A stretch of DNA of 64,000 nucleotides from Paragordius varius (Eukaryota > Nematomorpha): the NCBI GenBank assembly GCA_964247055.1, contig OZ176053.1, positions 5,580,001 to 5,644,000 of the forward strand. The letters are read 5' to 3'. This document shows positions 45,301 through 57,800 of the stretch, piece by piece. A program made the translations under genes and the position numbers. The notes beneath the pieces were generated by a model. The model was not told the DNA's origin and ran no database searches. It saw only the letters and a program-made list of their open reading frames with translations. How positions within the stretch are numbered: the stretch's first letter is position 1; the number at the start of each line of letters is the position of its first letter.

Positions 45301-48300
45301 GTTGCATATTCTGACGTGGGAAGGACCCATATTTATCGTTTTTGCCCAAAAAATTATCTTATGGTTTGTTGTTTATCTTTATTTTTTTAATCCTTATTAA
45401 AAGAATGATTATTATATAGTATGTGATTTTTTTATTTTTTCGAAAGCAAATTATTTATTTGTAAATGTTTTATGAAACTGTTTATATAATTGAAATTTGA
45501 TAAAAAAAATTTTATCCATAGTTTCATAGTATAATATTTAAATTTATTTTTTTAGGGAAATGCAATCGACACAGATAAAGTATTGCAAAAACTCAAAAAT
45601 ATTCGGTTAAATGGATCAACTTATCTCAAATTTTTACCATATTTGGAACGAACCAATAATAAAAAAATTGATAATTTCAACATTTATGATCGTGAAACCT
45701 TTACAAAACCAAAGTTGCATAATGATAAAACCACTACTTTTATACCTGAAAGTAATTTAGAGTCCCATAATAATGAAATTGATACTAATATTATGTCACC
45801 CAAAGCAAGTCCTCTTATTTTGTGCGTTAAATTACGATTTAAACTTGTTCTTTTTTTGATTCGATCCTGCCCGGCCAATTTAATCCATTTACCATACAAT
45901 GGACTCCGCAATTTGATTGAGTATGACGAGCTAAAAAAATCTCACAAAGAAATGTTAGAAGATAAATATTCCCTTGCTAATAATGAACAAATACCACATT
46001 ATTTTGCTATGCATTGTTTAGCCACTATCCTTGATCCATGTATTACAAACGTTCAAAGTAACTCTACTTGATTAAATATTTTTTTAACTTAATCGCAATG
46101 TGTTTTATGGTAATTTTAGTTTTATGTATTCTACCTACTATTAGCTTATATACACAATAAGTTTTTTGTGTTAAATGGCCATGTTTTTGTGTCATAGTTG
46201 AGAGTTGATATGCTTCTGCCGTATATTAGCCGGATATTGATAAACCTGGACAAATACATAAAGTTAATATTTTTTCAGTTGGATGCGATTTTTATGACTT
46301 TGTTAACATTACCTTTTATATTTGTCGATTGCCACACTGGTACGTATTTGTTGTAAATTACTTATACTGCAATTGTCATAATGGGTAGTACTATGGATTC
46401 GGAGTTTTAGTTACCACGAAGTAATTCATGTTTGTAATATTTATGCTTCGTGGTAATTTGAGGCGATTTTTTTGCGTAACACACACCCTTGTGGACAACT
46501 AATGATTTTACAGATCATTGGAAACTGGCCCTTGCCGTTAGCGCATTTTCATATCCCAGCCAACACTGCGGGGAGGTGGCAATGCGATTGTTGCATTTAT
46601 AATTTGTTTGGGTCAATTATTTTTGTTTCTGGATAAAACTAACTTCGCATTGTATTAAGTATGTTTTGATTTATCGGTGCAGATTACAAGAATGCTCGGA
46701 TGTATTTTTATTTTAACCGGTTTTGAAATATTTTTTTAATATTTTTTTATTATTCGTGTTTTCTAAAATTGTTTGGGTTCGAGCATCGTTTACGAAGATT
46801 AATTCTCCAGACCATTGATTTTTTTAGTAATTCGTATAATCTGATGTTCAACAACAAGATAATAGATGTGTATGTTAAAAAATATATAATTATTAACATA
46901 TAGTTATATTTATATATAAGGATTAGTCGTTGGTCCACATTATTGCTGGCCCCACATATTTAGGGTTATAACAATAAATATCATGTTTAAACTTATAAAT
47001 TTATTAAATTAAAAAATTAATTTTTAAATCGTTCATAATGATAATTAGCGGTAGATAAAATTTTATCCATGTATAATATGCCGAGAATATTTTTTATTTA
47101 TCTTTTTCCGATAAAATTTTAGCTGATGCAAAAAAATCTCAATTTCCTTTGGGTGATTCCGTTATGGCTGTAAGTACCAATTTGGAGCATTTATATTACA
47201 ACAATGGTGAATATTTGACAGAAAATAAAGTCACACCCAATTACAATCACATAGCCATTTCTTATTCTAGTGGTTTGGTTTGCATATATGAACTACCTAA
47301 ATGCGATAAGGTATATTTTTATCCAATATGTAAAAAATCTTATGTTATCTAGCCCGAGTTTTATGTTTTTATCAAAAATTGAAATATATATGTAATTATT
47401 TTATTTTTGACAATGAGTTATAATGATTCTGCTTTTAATTTTAATCATGGCGTTGTTTACATTTTTTAAAGTTATGTTTTTCATGATAATTTGATCCTAT
47501 AAAAATCACAAAAATCAACCTGATCATATTTTGAAAACAAAAATAATATTTATGTTACGAGCCTAACTTGCATGAAGTTTTTCATCGCGGATTTTCGATT
47601 TTAGAGGCAAAAATTATAGGTCTATTTTCTCCGAGGTATAAAATATGGATATGATTATCTTAAGCAAAACTTGAATTATTTTACCTGTATATATCTATGT
47701 TCAGCGTTATTTATGAATTAAGGGTTTAATGATTATATAGTTTAGATAGTAAATAGGTAAAGGATCAACACAAACAAATCTATAATTTTTTAAATTTTTT
47801 TCCACTTACATTTTTTAATATATTGTTGATTTTTGTTATATTACAGATAATTTGGAAAATGGAGCGTCAACATTACCCTTGTACTTCATTAGTGTTCCAT
47901 CCATCAAATCTATATATTACACTTCTTTATGCCGATAATTACGTAAACATATATTTTATGAAACAGTAATATATATTGGTTAATTAAGTTTTTTTTATTT
48001 GTTTATAGAGAAATAAATGTAAAATGTAAATGTTTGTAATTTTTTGCTTAAATCATGCAAAAATGTACAATTTAAGCAAGAAAAATATACTTGCCGGTTA
48101 CTTTATTTATTTATTAACAAATAAAAAGACCCATATAGCTAATAATACACTGTATTATTTATTTGCCATATTAAATTTGGTTTTTTTTAAAAAATATTGA
48201 ATATTTTTTTCAGATTTGTGAATATGACATACACTCCAATGAATCTACACTCTGGTCCACATTTTTTAACATGTCTCTTAAGTTAATTATTGATGCTTCT

Positions 48301-51300
48301 TCATCCTCCAAACAGCAATCTATATCTGAAAAAGATAATGATTTTACTGAACAAAAAACTACATTGACAAAATATATTAAACATTTTGCACGGTTTCATG
48401 TACCTTGGTTAGTTCCGCATGCTACCAAAACCAAAAAAACTAAAAAATTGAAAAAGAATGGTATGTTTTTAATTATTAACCTCTATCATTCTAAAGTATA
48501 ATTTAATATTTTTTACAAAAAAAATGTTTGAAGTATGGAAATGTTGGAATTTATTTACCAATATTTTTTTGTTTAATACCGATTTCATCCGTTACTTGAA
48601 TAAAGTTTGACACTTTTATCCTAAATGTTAATTTAATCACTATTAATTATTCTTAGCATCATTAAATACTCATTTTTGATAAATATTTTATTAATTTTTA
48701 AAATTTGATTTTGCTAATTTAACAGTTTGGAAAGATATCAATTCAAATTTAATATGAATATTATTTCGATTTTAAAACAAAAATATTTAAAAATATTTAA
48801 ACGGTTTCATTACTTATAACTAGCATTTCAATCATAGTTTCGCTTTGGTAAGAATTACTTTAATTAAAGTAGATGTTTCGTGGTTTACACAGAATGTTAA
48901 TTTAAAAAACCGGTTTCCGCATTCGTTCTGAATCTTACAAATTATTTATTTTGAGTATCTATCGCAATATATTGTAATTTTGTTTTATCTTGTCTTTGCA
49001 AAATTAATTAATTTATTTCATACTCTATATTTTTGTATTTAAGGATTATACACAGATCCTACATTGCGTGGAATTATGTTTAATCCCCAAAACGCTAATC
49101 AATTAATATGCTATGATTTGGAAACTGTTTTTACCATTAGTAAACAAGGGGTAATACTTTTTTATACAAAATATAAAATAAAATTCATATTTATAAATAT
49201 ATATTATAAATTTAATGAAATATTATCAAGATTTGGCGCTGTTTTTAATTTTTTTCGGGTTCGCAATTATTTTTATATAATTTAGCTTTTAAACTTCTTT
49301 TGAAATTTTAAGAATTCTTATATTTTCAATTTTTACAGTGTTATGCAATCGAAGAATTAAAATCCACATATCAAAAGGAAAATCCGTATCCAGCCATTGA
49401 AGAGTATAAAAAATATAAAGTAATATTATTTTACCCGATTTCTATTATTATTCAATGTTATATGGTTTATTTATAATACCAACAAGTTACAATTAATTAA
49501 AGATTATTTCATATATATATATATATATTCAATATTTGAAACACTAAAATTACCAAAAATTTATAACAAAAATTATTGCAGCCATTTTTAAAAAAAATTT
49601 AATTTTAGAATTTTTAAATTATGATAAATATGCCATATCCCACTCACCATCTAACCCACCATCCTCGGATAACCGGATTTCTTTTATAAAAGCATGATTT
49701 TTTTTCAGATAATTTCTCCGATTTTATAGTTTTTAATCTCTTTGAGCAAGGAACAATTTGTTTTAACTTTTCTTTCACAAAAAATTTACAAATAAGTATA
49801 TTATGTTGCGGTCGCTCTCCCTCAGCTCAGAATCAAGTTTTTATGTGGGGATTTTAATGGTCATCTTGGTTCAAGTAGGAAACTTTTGAAATATGGCTCG
49901 GGGGACATTTTTACGGAGAAAGAAACGAGGAAGGAATTAATTTGCTTAGATTTGCACAATCTCACAATTTGGCGATAGCGAACACGTTTTTTGAAAAAAG
50001 AGAGAGAGTCATCTAGTAACTTACAAAAGCGGCATAAACAAATTACAAATTAATTTTATACTAGTCCCAAGAGACTTATTGAAGCTTGTATTAGACTGTA
50101 AGGTCGTGCCAAACTTAGAGATTAGTTCGCAACATAATCTACTTATTTGTAAATTTTTTGTGAAAGAAAAGTTAAAACAAATTGTTCCTTGCTCAAAGAG
50201 ATGAAAAACTATAAAGTAGGAGAAATTATCTGAAAAAAGCATGCTTTTATAAAAGAAATCCGGTTATCCGAGGACGGAGGGTTAGATGGTGAGTGGGATA
50301 AAGTAAACCAGTTAATCAAAAAGGCAGATACTCTAGTTTGTGGATTAAAAGGCGGTAAATTTCAAGTATACAGAGATGCTTGGCTTTACGATGAAACAAT
50401 AATATTGATATCACGAGAAAAAGGTAAGGCTTTTGACAAATGGAGACATAGAAGGAAGGATGATGATAGAGATAAGTGTAAAAGTTTAAATAAAGAATTA
50501 AAAAAACTAGTCGGCCAAGTTAAGAAAGAAAATTTGAATTTGGTTTAAACAAACTGTATAAAGTTGCACAGCAAAGGAATAAACGCATGGATTTACCAGG
50601 TTATGCGGCAATAAAAAGAAAAGATGGAAACTTTCTGTGCGAAAATTTAGAAATATTAAAAAGATGGAAAGAGTGCTTTGTGAGTTTAGATGAAGGGATA
50701 GAGATATTTTTGTCAAACACAGTTGAAGCTAATGATATACCAATAGAAGCAATTACCGAACACGAGGTAGAATCCAATTTGTTAGAAATTCCAAACAACA
50801 AGGCTGTAGGATCGGACGACATAAATATAAATTGTTGGAAAGTGCTTGGAAACGCCGGATTAAATTTCTTGGAGCTTGTTTTTAATAAAATTGTTTCAAC
50901 CTTTGAAATCCCGGTTGAATAAGGAAAGTTTAACTGTGACTTTATTTAAAGGAAAAGGTGATATAAATGAATGTAGTAACTATAGAGGGATAAAACTAAT
51001 GTCGCACACCATGAAATTGTTTGAAAAAATAATTGAAAAGCGAATCAGGAAAATGATATCTATAGAAGGAAATCAATTTGGTTTCATGCCAGGAAAGTCA
51101 ACAGTAGATCCTATACATGCGGTTAGGAGGTTTATTGAAAAACACATTGAAAAAAAGAAAGAATTACACGGGGTTTTAATTGACATAGAGAAGGCGTTTG
51201 ACAGGATTTTTAGAGAAACTATTTGGTGGAGTCTCCGTCGTAAAAAAGTGCCAGAAAGTTATATTAAGTTGTTACAAATAATGTACGAATCCCACACCTC

Positions 51301-52631
51301 CAGGATTAAAACCCCACAAGGTTTATCAGAGCCCTTTTCAATAAAGCATGGCGTCTACCAAGGCTCATCACTCAGCCTCTTATTGTTTATAATTTGTATG
51401 GACGAGGTAGCCAAGGTTGTTAATGTAAGGTCAGGTTGGTACTTATGCAGATGACATAATCATCTTGTCTGATTCATTGGCTGAGTTAAACGGTAAACAG
51501 ATGTTATTATACTGAATCAATACGGTCTGAAAGTAAACAAAACCGAACTTATTACTTTTGGGGGTCCACAACATGAAATGGAGGTTGATGATAGTTGGGT
51601 TCTGAAGGGTAAAGAAAGTTGCAAATATTTGTGGGCTATGTTAAGTTCAGATGGATCGTTGACCGATAATTTAAGAATAAAGGGCATTGGGTAAATTGGA
51701 AGAAAATTCAAGCGTGTTATGTGATCGAAATATTGATGTTAGAGTGAAAGGTAAGATATACAGTTCAGTTGTTCAACGCACAATGATGTATAATTCACAG
51801 ACGTGGGGTGTCAAAAAATCCGAAGAAAGACATTTTAACGTGACTTAAATGAAAATAATGCTTAGAATGATGTGTGGGGTAACAAGAAAGGACAGAATTG
51901 AGAATAGATATATTCGTGGGAACAATATTAAACCAATAGTGGAAAGAATGTCAAAAATAGTGTACGTTGATTCGGGCACATTGAAAGGAGAGATACTAAT
52001 TATGTTGCAAAAATAATAGTCATATAGTTGAAAGGAAACGAGGACGTGGGCGGCCTAATACGAAATGGATAGATACAGTAAAAAAAGAGCTAGCAGAATA
52101 CGAGCTTATTGCAGAAGACGCCATAGATAGAGTTCTATGGCGAGACTGGTTGTATAACATGACCGCTCTCACGGTTGAAAACATGTAATGTATTAATAAT
52201 AATAATACCATTTACAATTATTTCACCCTTAAACAATTCAAATTCACCATTGAACAATTCAAATTCACCCTCAAACAATACGAATTCACCCTCATATAAA
52301 ATATGTGTTTTTAAGATTAAAAATTACCCATATTTTACATGTATTTCATATTAATAATGAGTTATATTAGTTCAAAAAGACATAATTTATTTTTAGGGTG
52401 AATTTGAATTGTTCAAGGGTGAATTCGAACTGTAAATGGTATATATTTATATCATTTACCATAATGTTTAAAGCACATTCACTTTAATATCTAAAAATGA
52501 AATTTTATTTCTAGTATTGTGTATACTTGGAACCATTAGACAAGAACAATTTGGGGGTGGTTGAAATTAAATCTGATAGTATAATTAATCATCTATTACC
52601 CGCAATGAAAAAGAAGAGATATGGTGTATAA
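38499..52631 (+). CDS. UTP4: UTP4/cirhin, WD40 protein of the small-subunit processome, 18 exons
   Basis: Exons 38499-38608, 38633-38690, 38713-38835, 38858-38926, 39827-40214, 41457-41636, 42164-42501, 42712-42868, 43241-43375, 43443-43538, 45212-45363, 45556-46057, 47123-47310, 47847-47942, 48214-48460, 49044-49150, 49339-49419, 52515-52631 join in frame to 1047 aa (human 686). Matches run collinearly along cirhin: SNLIAVLRNEGPIEIW, ADDICWCKNRLFGSG, FGSIWAISVDP, TLISADTYGAIRFWS, NDVKALCHINGWLFSGG, LTRLEVWQIS, SAISPCANYVAYSD, HIAISYSSGLVCIYELP, ICEYDIHSNESTLW and the C-terminus IINHLLPAMKKKRYGV (human ends QLPPPIKKKKFGT). Nucleolar, binds pre-rRNA complex t-UTP. The extra length lies in charged or Asn-rich inserts (exons 5, 6, 12, 15). 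Introns range from 22 nt to ~3.1 kb. Confidence 0.95.
38609..38632 (+). other. 24-nt intron 1 of UTP4
   Basis: GTATATATATT...ATTATAG. The length is divisible by three and lacks a stop, so retention is formally possible, but it would insert YIYFYYY between AVLR and NEGPIEIW, where cirhin proteins have no insertion. Confidence 0.8.
38691..38712 (+). other. 22-nt intron 2 of UTP4
   Basis: GTATTTTTTA...TTTAG, 22 nt. Excision joins HIFFLQ to KIHNASNFIADDICW, collinear with the cirhin segment before CW. Retention shifts the frame and ends in a stop within 20 codons. Confidence 0.93.
38836..38857 (+). other. 22-nt intron 3 of UTP4
   Basis: GTATTACCTC...TTTTAG, 22 nt. Excision joins VEYDLKNGNGVK to YVIQENFGSIWAIS, matching the EYDLQALNIKYAM...GPIWSMA segment of human cirhin. 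Retention shifts the frame. Confidence 0.93.
40303..41138. repeat. hAT-like non-autonomous element, 836 bp, in UTP4 intron 5
   Basis: Termini CAGGGCTTGGAACCGG and its complement GGTTTCAAGCCCTG form the TIR. Flanks ATAGAAAT (40295-40302) and ATAAAAAT (41139-41146) are an 8-bp duplication with one change. Subterminal regions are packed with GGAACC/GGTTCC words in both orientations. An 8-bp TSD and CAGGG end are hAT hallmarks. No transposase frame is present. Confidence 0.85.
41936..42150. repeat. MITE-C copy 1 in UTP4 intron 6
   Basis: Left arm GTTGACCAATTCACATTTTG and right arm CTTGCAAGAATGTGAAATGG are inverted over ~45 bp. It ends just before the splice acceptor at 42162-42163. A second copy lies at 62055-62245. 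Confidence 0.7.
43650..44650 (-). mobile_element. LINE remnant with inverted 5' part, UTP4 intron 10
   Basis: From about 44390 down to 43650 the - strand carries the 3' part of an RTE-like ORF with breaks: a finger piece HKKCTNLKAKLIDN, FRFEIVNDFTYLG, VGVRPTRTYACETWA, RLRYFGHIDR and RKGRPKT. From about 44385 to 44650 the + strand carries the upstream part of the same kind of element, LLYADG, ITGDEKRTIKYPCSICH and WVHKNCTNLKGKLIDNN. The finger segment is thus present twice, inverted (about 44283-44360 and 44577-44648). Confidence 0.88.
44651..45211 (+). other. Remainder of UTP4 intron 10
   Basis: AT-rich, with a TA tract at about 44830-44853. No exon or repeat recognised before the acceptor at 45210-45211. 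Confidence 0.5.
46058..47122 (+). other. UTP4 intron 12, 1065 nt
   Basis: Contains a mildly GC-richer block around 46200-46620 with a CTTCGTGGTAA/TTACCACGAAG inverted pair (about 46413 and 46447), possibly a decayed transposon. No coding sequence or complete element was seen. Confidence 0.4.
49636..52190 (+). mobile_element. LINE remnant (second RTE-like family) with inverted duplicate, UTP4 intron 17
   Basis: The + strand carries a frame-broken ORF: LCGDFNGHLG near 49840, the linker, then NYRGIKLMSHTMKLFEK, FGFMPGKSTVDPI, VLIDIEKAFDRI, SIKHGVYQGSSLS (about 50940-51390), the catalytic ADD, CKYLW and GRPNTKW near 52045. This wording differs from the PHD-bearing LINEs and no C4HC3 finger is seen. 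Bases 49636-49810 are an inverted copy of 50129-50300 at >90% identity. The remnant abuts MITE-B copy 2. Confidence 0.88.
52204..52443. repeat. MITE-B copy 2, 240 bp, UTP4 intron 17
   Basis: Begins ATACCATTTACAATTATTTC and ends CGAACTGTAAATGGTATA. The arms consist of repeated CAATTCAAATTCACCCT and its complement, with AATAATGAGTTATATTAG in the middle. Flanked by TA. No ORF. Confidence 0.85.
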
Positions 52632-54240
52632 ATAATATTGCAATAAATGTCTAAATACTTTATAATCAATCCATATTCATTTATTAGCTTTTAAACGTTT
52701 AACTAATAAACACATAGCGAAACTTAAAACCATATTTGAAATAGAATATCAATAATTAGATTAATTAATTTTGTGATGCTAACAGTTGTTCTATTATACC
52801 TATTTTGTGTTATTATTCTATTGATTGGTTAAATTTGTTAACTCTAACTAAAATTATAACTTAAAATTTTTGTGCGGTAAAAAAATAATACAATGTGAAT
52901 TTATCCGAAAAAAATTTATATTTATATTTTTTAACAATAAACTGACATGCGCAAAGTTTTGACACATTTAACAAAGAAAACGGATTTAAATATCCGTTTT
53001 TGGCATTTATTAAATCATTCGCTTATTTATTTTACAATATTGAAAGACAGTTATAGATAGCTTTCTTTGGTTTTATCAAAAAAATTGTATAAAATCATTT
53101 TAGACGTTTCGCTTAAAAAATAAAAATCGGCCTATTGAGCTTTCATATATATTACAAAATGTTATATTTATTACCATAATTCAACAATATTTAGCGTTTT
53201 TACGATGAAATAATAACGTTATCAAAATTGATTTAGAGCCAATCTAATGCCATATTAAAGGCATAAACTGTTATATTTTGTGAAATCCGGTTACATATTT
53301 AATAATTTTTCTCAACTTCAACATGTCCAAATTTATTCTAACAACACTCCTGGGTATAATTATTACGTTTTAATTGAGTAATTAAACAAATATTTGGTAA
53401 TTATGGTATAATAATTTAAATAAAATTACTTTTTATTTTAAATATTTTGTTTTTATATTAAAAATTCAATTATAATGTTAAAAAATGGAAAACTACACCG
53501 AATTCTATGATGAGAAATCATTAAATGGGTAAATTATTTGTTTAAAAAAGCCCAAGGCAAACACGGGGATATAATTTTTTTTCAGTATATGCAATTTTTA
53601 TTTTCAAATATAATTGATTTTAAAATAATATATAGAACAATCGCTTTCTCTAGCTTAATAAATCCTAATATCTCAAAAGATACTTTTATTCGGAATTATC
53701 ATGAATATTGATTAAATTTTTTTTCTATAGTTCTTTTCTTTTGACCAAAACAACTTTTTTTATATTTTTATATCTGCACATTTTTGTTGCAGGGATAAGA
53801 TATAATAAATAAGGTTTAAAAGCCTTTTTTTGTAACATAATCGTTTGTCTGAGAATTAAAAGTTTATGATAAGAGTCAAACTTGATAATTTTAATACCTT
53901 ATTAAAAGATTTAAAACCAATAATTTGAGCGCCACACAACCGCATAAAATAGTGAGTATTAGGCTCCTATTATTATAAATGATATCAACACATTAACAAT
54001 AAATTTTGACTCTTTAATTTATGCGATTAGATCCACCATTTTTGACGGAAAAAATTTTGTTGGTAGAAGATAAATATAATTATCGATCGAATTAAATGTA
54101 ATAAATTTTACAAAGCTTTTTTTGATTTTAAGCCACACCGAATCTTAACTCAAATACTACTGTTACAGTTTAAAATCCAAATTAATATTTCGTCTCCTCT
54201 TTTCTAATTACTTATTCAAAACAATTATTAATCAAATTAG
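52632..54240. other. UTP4 3' flank and convergent spacer
   Basis: AT-rich. A possible short exon lies at about 53486-53527 (ATGGAAAACTACACCGAATT, ending at a GGGTAAAT donor-like word), but nothing supports it beyond an ATG and a GT. No repeat was recognised. Confidence 0.4.
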
Positions 54241-54425
54241 CATTGGTTTTGATCAATTCCCTGTATGCCGCAACATGTCCTGCTGGAGTAAATACCGTAA
54301 ATTGTTTCGTATCGCCTTGTCTAAACAAAAAATGCCCAGCTTTCCCCAAAGCTAAATGTATTTCCGATTACTGTGGCGCCTGTGCCCACTATTTCGTGAT
54401 TAATGGTTTACGAGTTCAATGTTAA
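54241..54425 (+). CDS. Terminal exon of a small cysteine-rich, probably secreted protein
   Basis: After the acceptor AAATTAG the frame reads LVLINSLYA, like the end of a signal peptide, then a 51-residue domain with eight cysteines spaced C-x8-C-x4-C-x4-C-x7-C-x4-C-x2-C-x12-C, and stops at TAA. The words CPA, SPC, CPAFPKAKC and DYCGAC recall short Cys-rich extracellular domains I remember from invertebrate proteins, but I cannot name the family. No ATG precedes it in frame, so the first exon with the signal start must lie upstream and was not identified. If there is no upstream exon it is a relic. Confidence 0.5.
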
Positions 54426-54483
54426 ACTGAAAACGTTTTAAATGCAATTTTACATAATAAGTCAAAATATATAATTGTATTTG

Positions 54484-54745
54484 CAGTAAAAAATGAAATT
54501 ATAATGATTAGACGTAAAAAACGACCAATTTTTTTTAAAAAAACATTTTTTGTTACATTATGGTTTCTGCAAAATAATAATGTAGATATTCAAATTGGTA
54601 ACACACTGTATTATATATTTGATTATAATTATAAAAGTTATATAATCAAGAGTTATAAGTATGGTTGTAAAAAAATTATTTGCTTGTTTTACGTTTTTAT
54701 TTATAATTTTCGAACACCAACCAACATTACTAAAATTGTATAATA
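54484..54745. repeat. MITE-A copy 12, diverged
   Basis: Left CAGTAAAAAATGAAATTATA, centre TTGGTAACACACTGTATT, right GTATGGTTGTAAAAAAATTA. Edges are worn. Confidence 0.65.
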
Positions 54746-54808
54746 ATAATAATTGATACAATATACATTTATTGAAGAAATAAAAAATTTTTTTTTTTAG
54801 AAAAATAT

Positions 54809-57800
54809 TTAATTTTTGATCATGGCAGCTAAATCATGCAATTTCATATTGATGTTTATTGGCAAGCGGTATGGCAAAAGTCCTGCAAACATAATTAATG
54901 CATCGGCTCTAAACCTTAGTTTTTGCATTTCCTATATTATCATTAATTTATATATTAATTATAAAAATTGATATTTAAACAAATCAGATAAAAACCATAT
55001 GTCTTTAAAAATATCAGTTTACCAAATGTATACCATTTGCACTTCAAGAGTGTCCTTGAACACTTCAATTGGTCCTTAAAATATAAATTTTGATTTAACC
55101 ATAAATTTTGCATTTATTTTTTTATTTTATTATTTATTTACCTAATTTTCTTTATTTATTATATATATTTATTCATTTAAAAATAAAAATTTTTATTGAA
55201 AAACCACTTTTTTGTTTCGACCTATATTTTTTCAATTGAATATTATTAACTTTTAAATATTTAATGAAAAATTGTAATAAATAACCCAGAAAACATATAT
55301 TTTTCATTTCGTGTTAAAATCTTGTAAATATCTAAAATAATTTCAAGAAATTAATAAAGATATACGGTTTTTCAAAGATTAAAAGTATCGATTTAAAATT
55401 TATGTTAATAGAAAATAGGTTAAAAACAATAAAATAGATAAATTATTTACGATTTGATTGATAAAAGTTAAAAACAAAACAAAAAAGTCAAAGGACCAAC
55501 TTGAAGTCTTCAAGGACATTCTTAAAGTGTTCAAGGACCAACTTGAAGTGTTCAAGGACACTCTTGAAGTGCAAATGGTATAGTTTTTTACCTCTAACAG
55601 TATATTTTTTGATTGAGTAGTTTTCTGCATTAATGTTGAGGACAAAGTCCCATTTAGTAAAAAACTTTGAGTTGGTAGTTTTGAAATGGAAGTATCTTCT
55701 GCGTTTTCTAATTCTCTTTTAAGGGCAATAAATTCTTTTTGATAAAGTTGCATAGTACGTAACAAGATATTTGGATATAAATTTCGAATCTATAGTTATG
55801 TTAAGATAAAAAAAATAATTATGTAAGTCCATATATATTGTCATAAACATGGATTATATAAGCCTTATAAATTTTTAATCGCGAAATAAATTATTCATAT
55901 TATAATATTGATATTTATTACAATCGTTTAACTTAATTTTAAAACAAATAAAATATTAATGGCTGAAAAATTTCAAAAAATACCTCCTCTTTAGCAAACC
56001 CAAAATTTTGAATACAATTTTCAACTTCCGATTTATTTATAGGGACCAAACGCAATGCTTCAATTATCTGATGATAAATGTAACAAAAAATATGGGTTAT
56101 AATAATATTTAATAATTATTTATAAAAATTCCTTACCGATATAGCTAGAGAAGCGTTACCATTTTGTATTGCATTAAAAAATTTGCAAATATCAAGCAAC
56201 AAGAAAAATGTTTGACTTTTCTCCTTCAAATTCCCACTATTCAGGCTAACCGATGATTTTGAAATGGTGTAACTGAAATAAAATAATTACACTTCAAATT
56301 CACCCTTAAACAATTTGAATTAACTCTTCAATTCAAATTCACCCTAAAATAAATTATGTGTTTTTTAAGATTAAATATTAACTATATTTTTGCATTAATT
56401 TTAATAATACTGAAAAAATAATAAACTAAGCCATAAAGCTATATTTAATGACGAGTTATTGCCCGAAAACAAAATTTAGTTTTGGGGTGAATTTGAATTG
56501 TTCAAGGGTAAATTTGAAATGTAAATGTTATAATATGAATTAAAGTGTAGTAAATAAAAATTAGTTTAATATTAGTTTACTGGTAACATACTATAAAAGT
56601 GTTAAAAAAGTGTGTAAAACAAAAAAAATAAGCATACATCTTGGCCACATTATCGGCTAATGAAATAAGACCAGTTATATCGTTGGTGTCGGCCTCAAAG
56701 TTAGCATTGTTGGAAGAATTTAATAAATATCCATACAACAATTGTTTCAACAACGTGAATAAGCGATCATAATTCTATAAATAGCATAAAGATAGTTAAA
56801 TTTAACCGAGTTTTAATTTATAGATAAAGTAAACTGGTATAAAATGAATTAAGATGATAAAAAAAGTTTTTAATCAAATTTATTTTCTAACATAAAATAT
56901 AAAAATTGAGTTATAATAAATTTATTTTACAGTAAACATTAAAAATGATACGGACAAAACGTAAAAATATAACGACAAATATTTTTTTCTCAAAGACAAC
57001 CATACTTTTTAAATCTTGATTTTTTTACATATAGATGTTTTAAACTGCATGAAATTGATATGTATATTGGTAAAACAATCAATTTTTTATTTTACAAAAT
57101 ATATATAATTTGTTTAATGCCCAAGTATCAAAACCATAAGTATGAGCTGGTTTTATTCCTGCTTTGTAAAGATACCATTTATTATTATTGTTAACATTTT
57201 TGATTTGTAGAACATATTTTAGCTGATTAAATTTTATCCAACCTTGTTGTATTCTTCTTTTAATAGCCTTTTGCAGGCTGCCTTTAGATGATATAACATC
57301 TCCTAGGTAAAGAAAAGAGTCTACCAATTCGATATAATGACCATCAATACCTTTAGTGGATAAAAATTATTATTACTGGGGTTCCAATTTAAACATTTAA
57401 AATTTATTGCATTTGTTAACTTGCCTTTTATGTAAGAGCACTTTATGTGTACCCACATTTGACATGATATGCATTTAATGGAATTCGAACGTACTTCCTT
57501 CGTGCAAATGGAGCAGGAATATCTGGGTGTTTGACTTTCACCCGTTATCATTATTTTGGTTAATGGTATTTTTACAGAGCAGGAATAAGACCAGCTCTTA
57601 CCTATAGTTCTGAAACTTGGGCATTAAACAAAACTAATCAAACAAAATTCCTTACTAGTGAAAGCCGAAAACTCAAAAGCTGCTTTCTTACACCAACTTT
57701 CATTAAAAAATCGATAAAATCCATTTTATCGTCCAAACTAATAGATTGCGTCTCTAGGGTCATAATCAAAGAAGAGACGCCACATGTCCTTTAAAAACTG

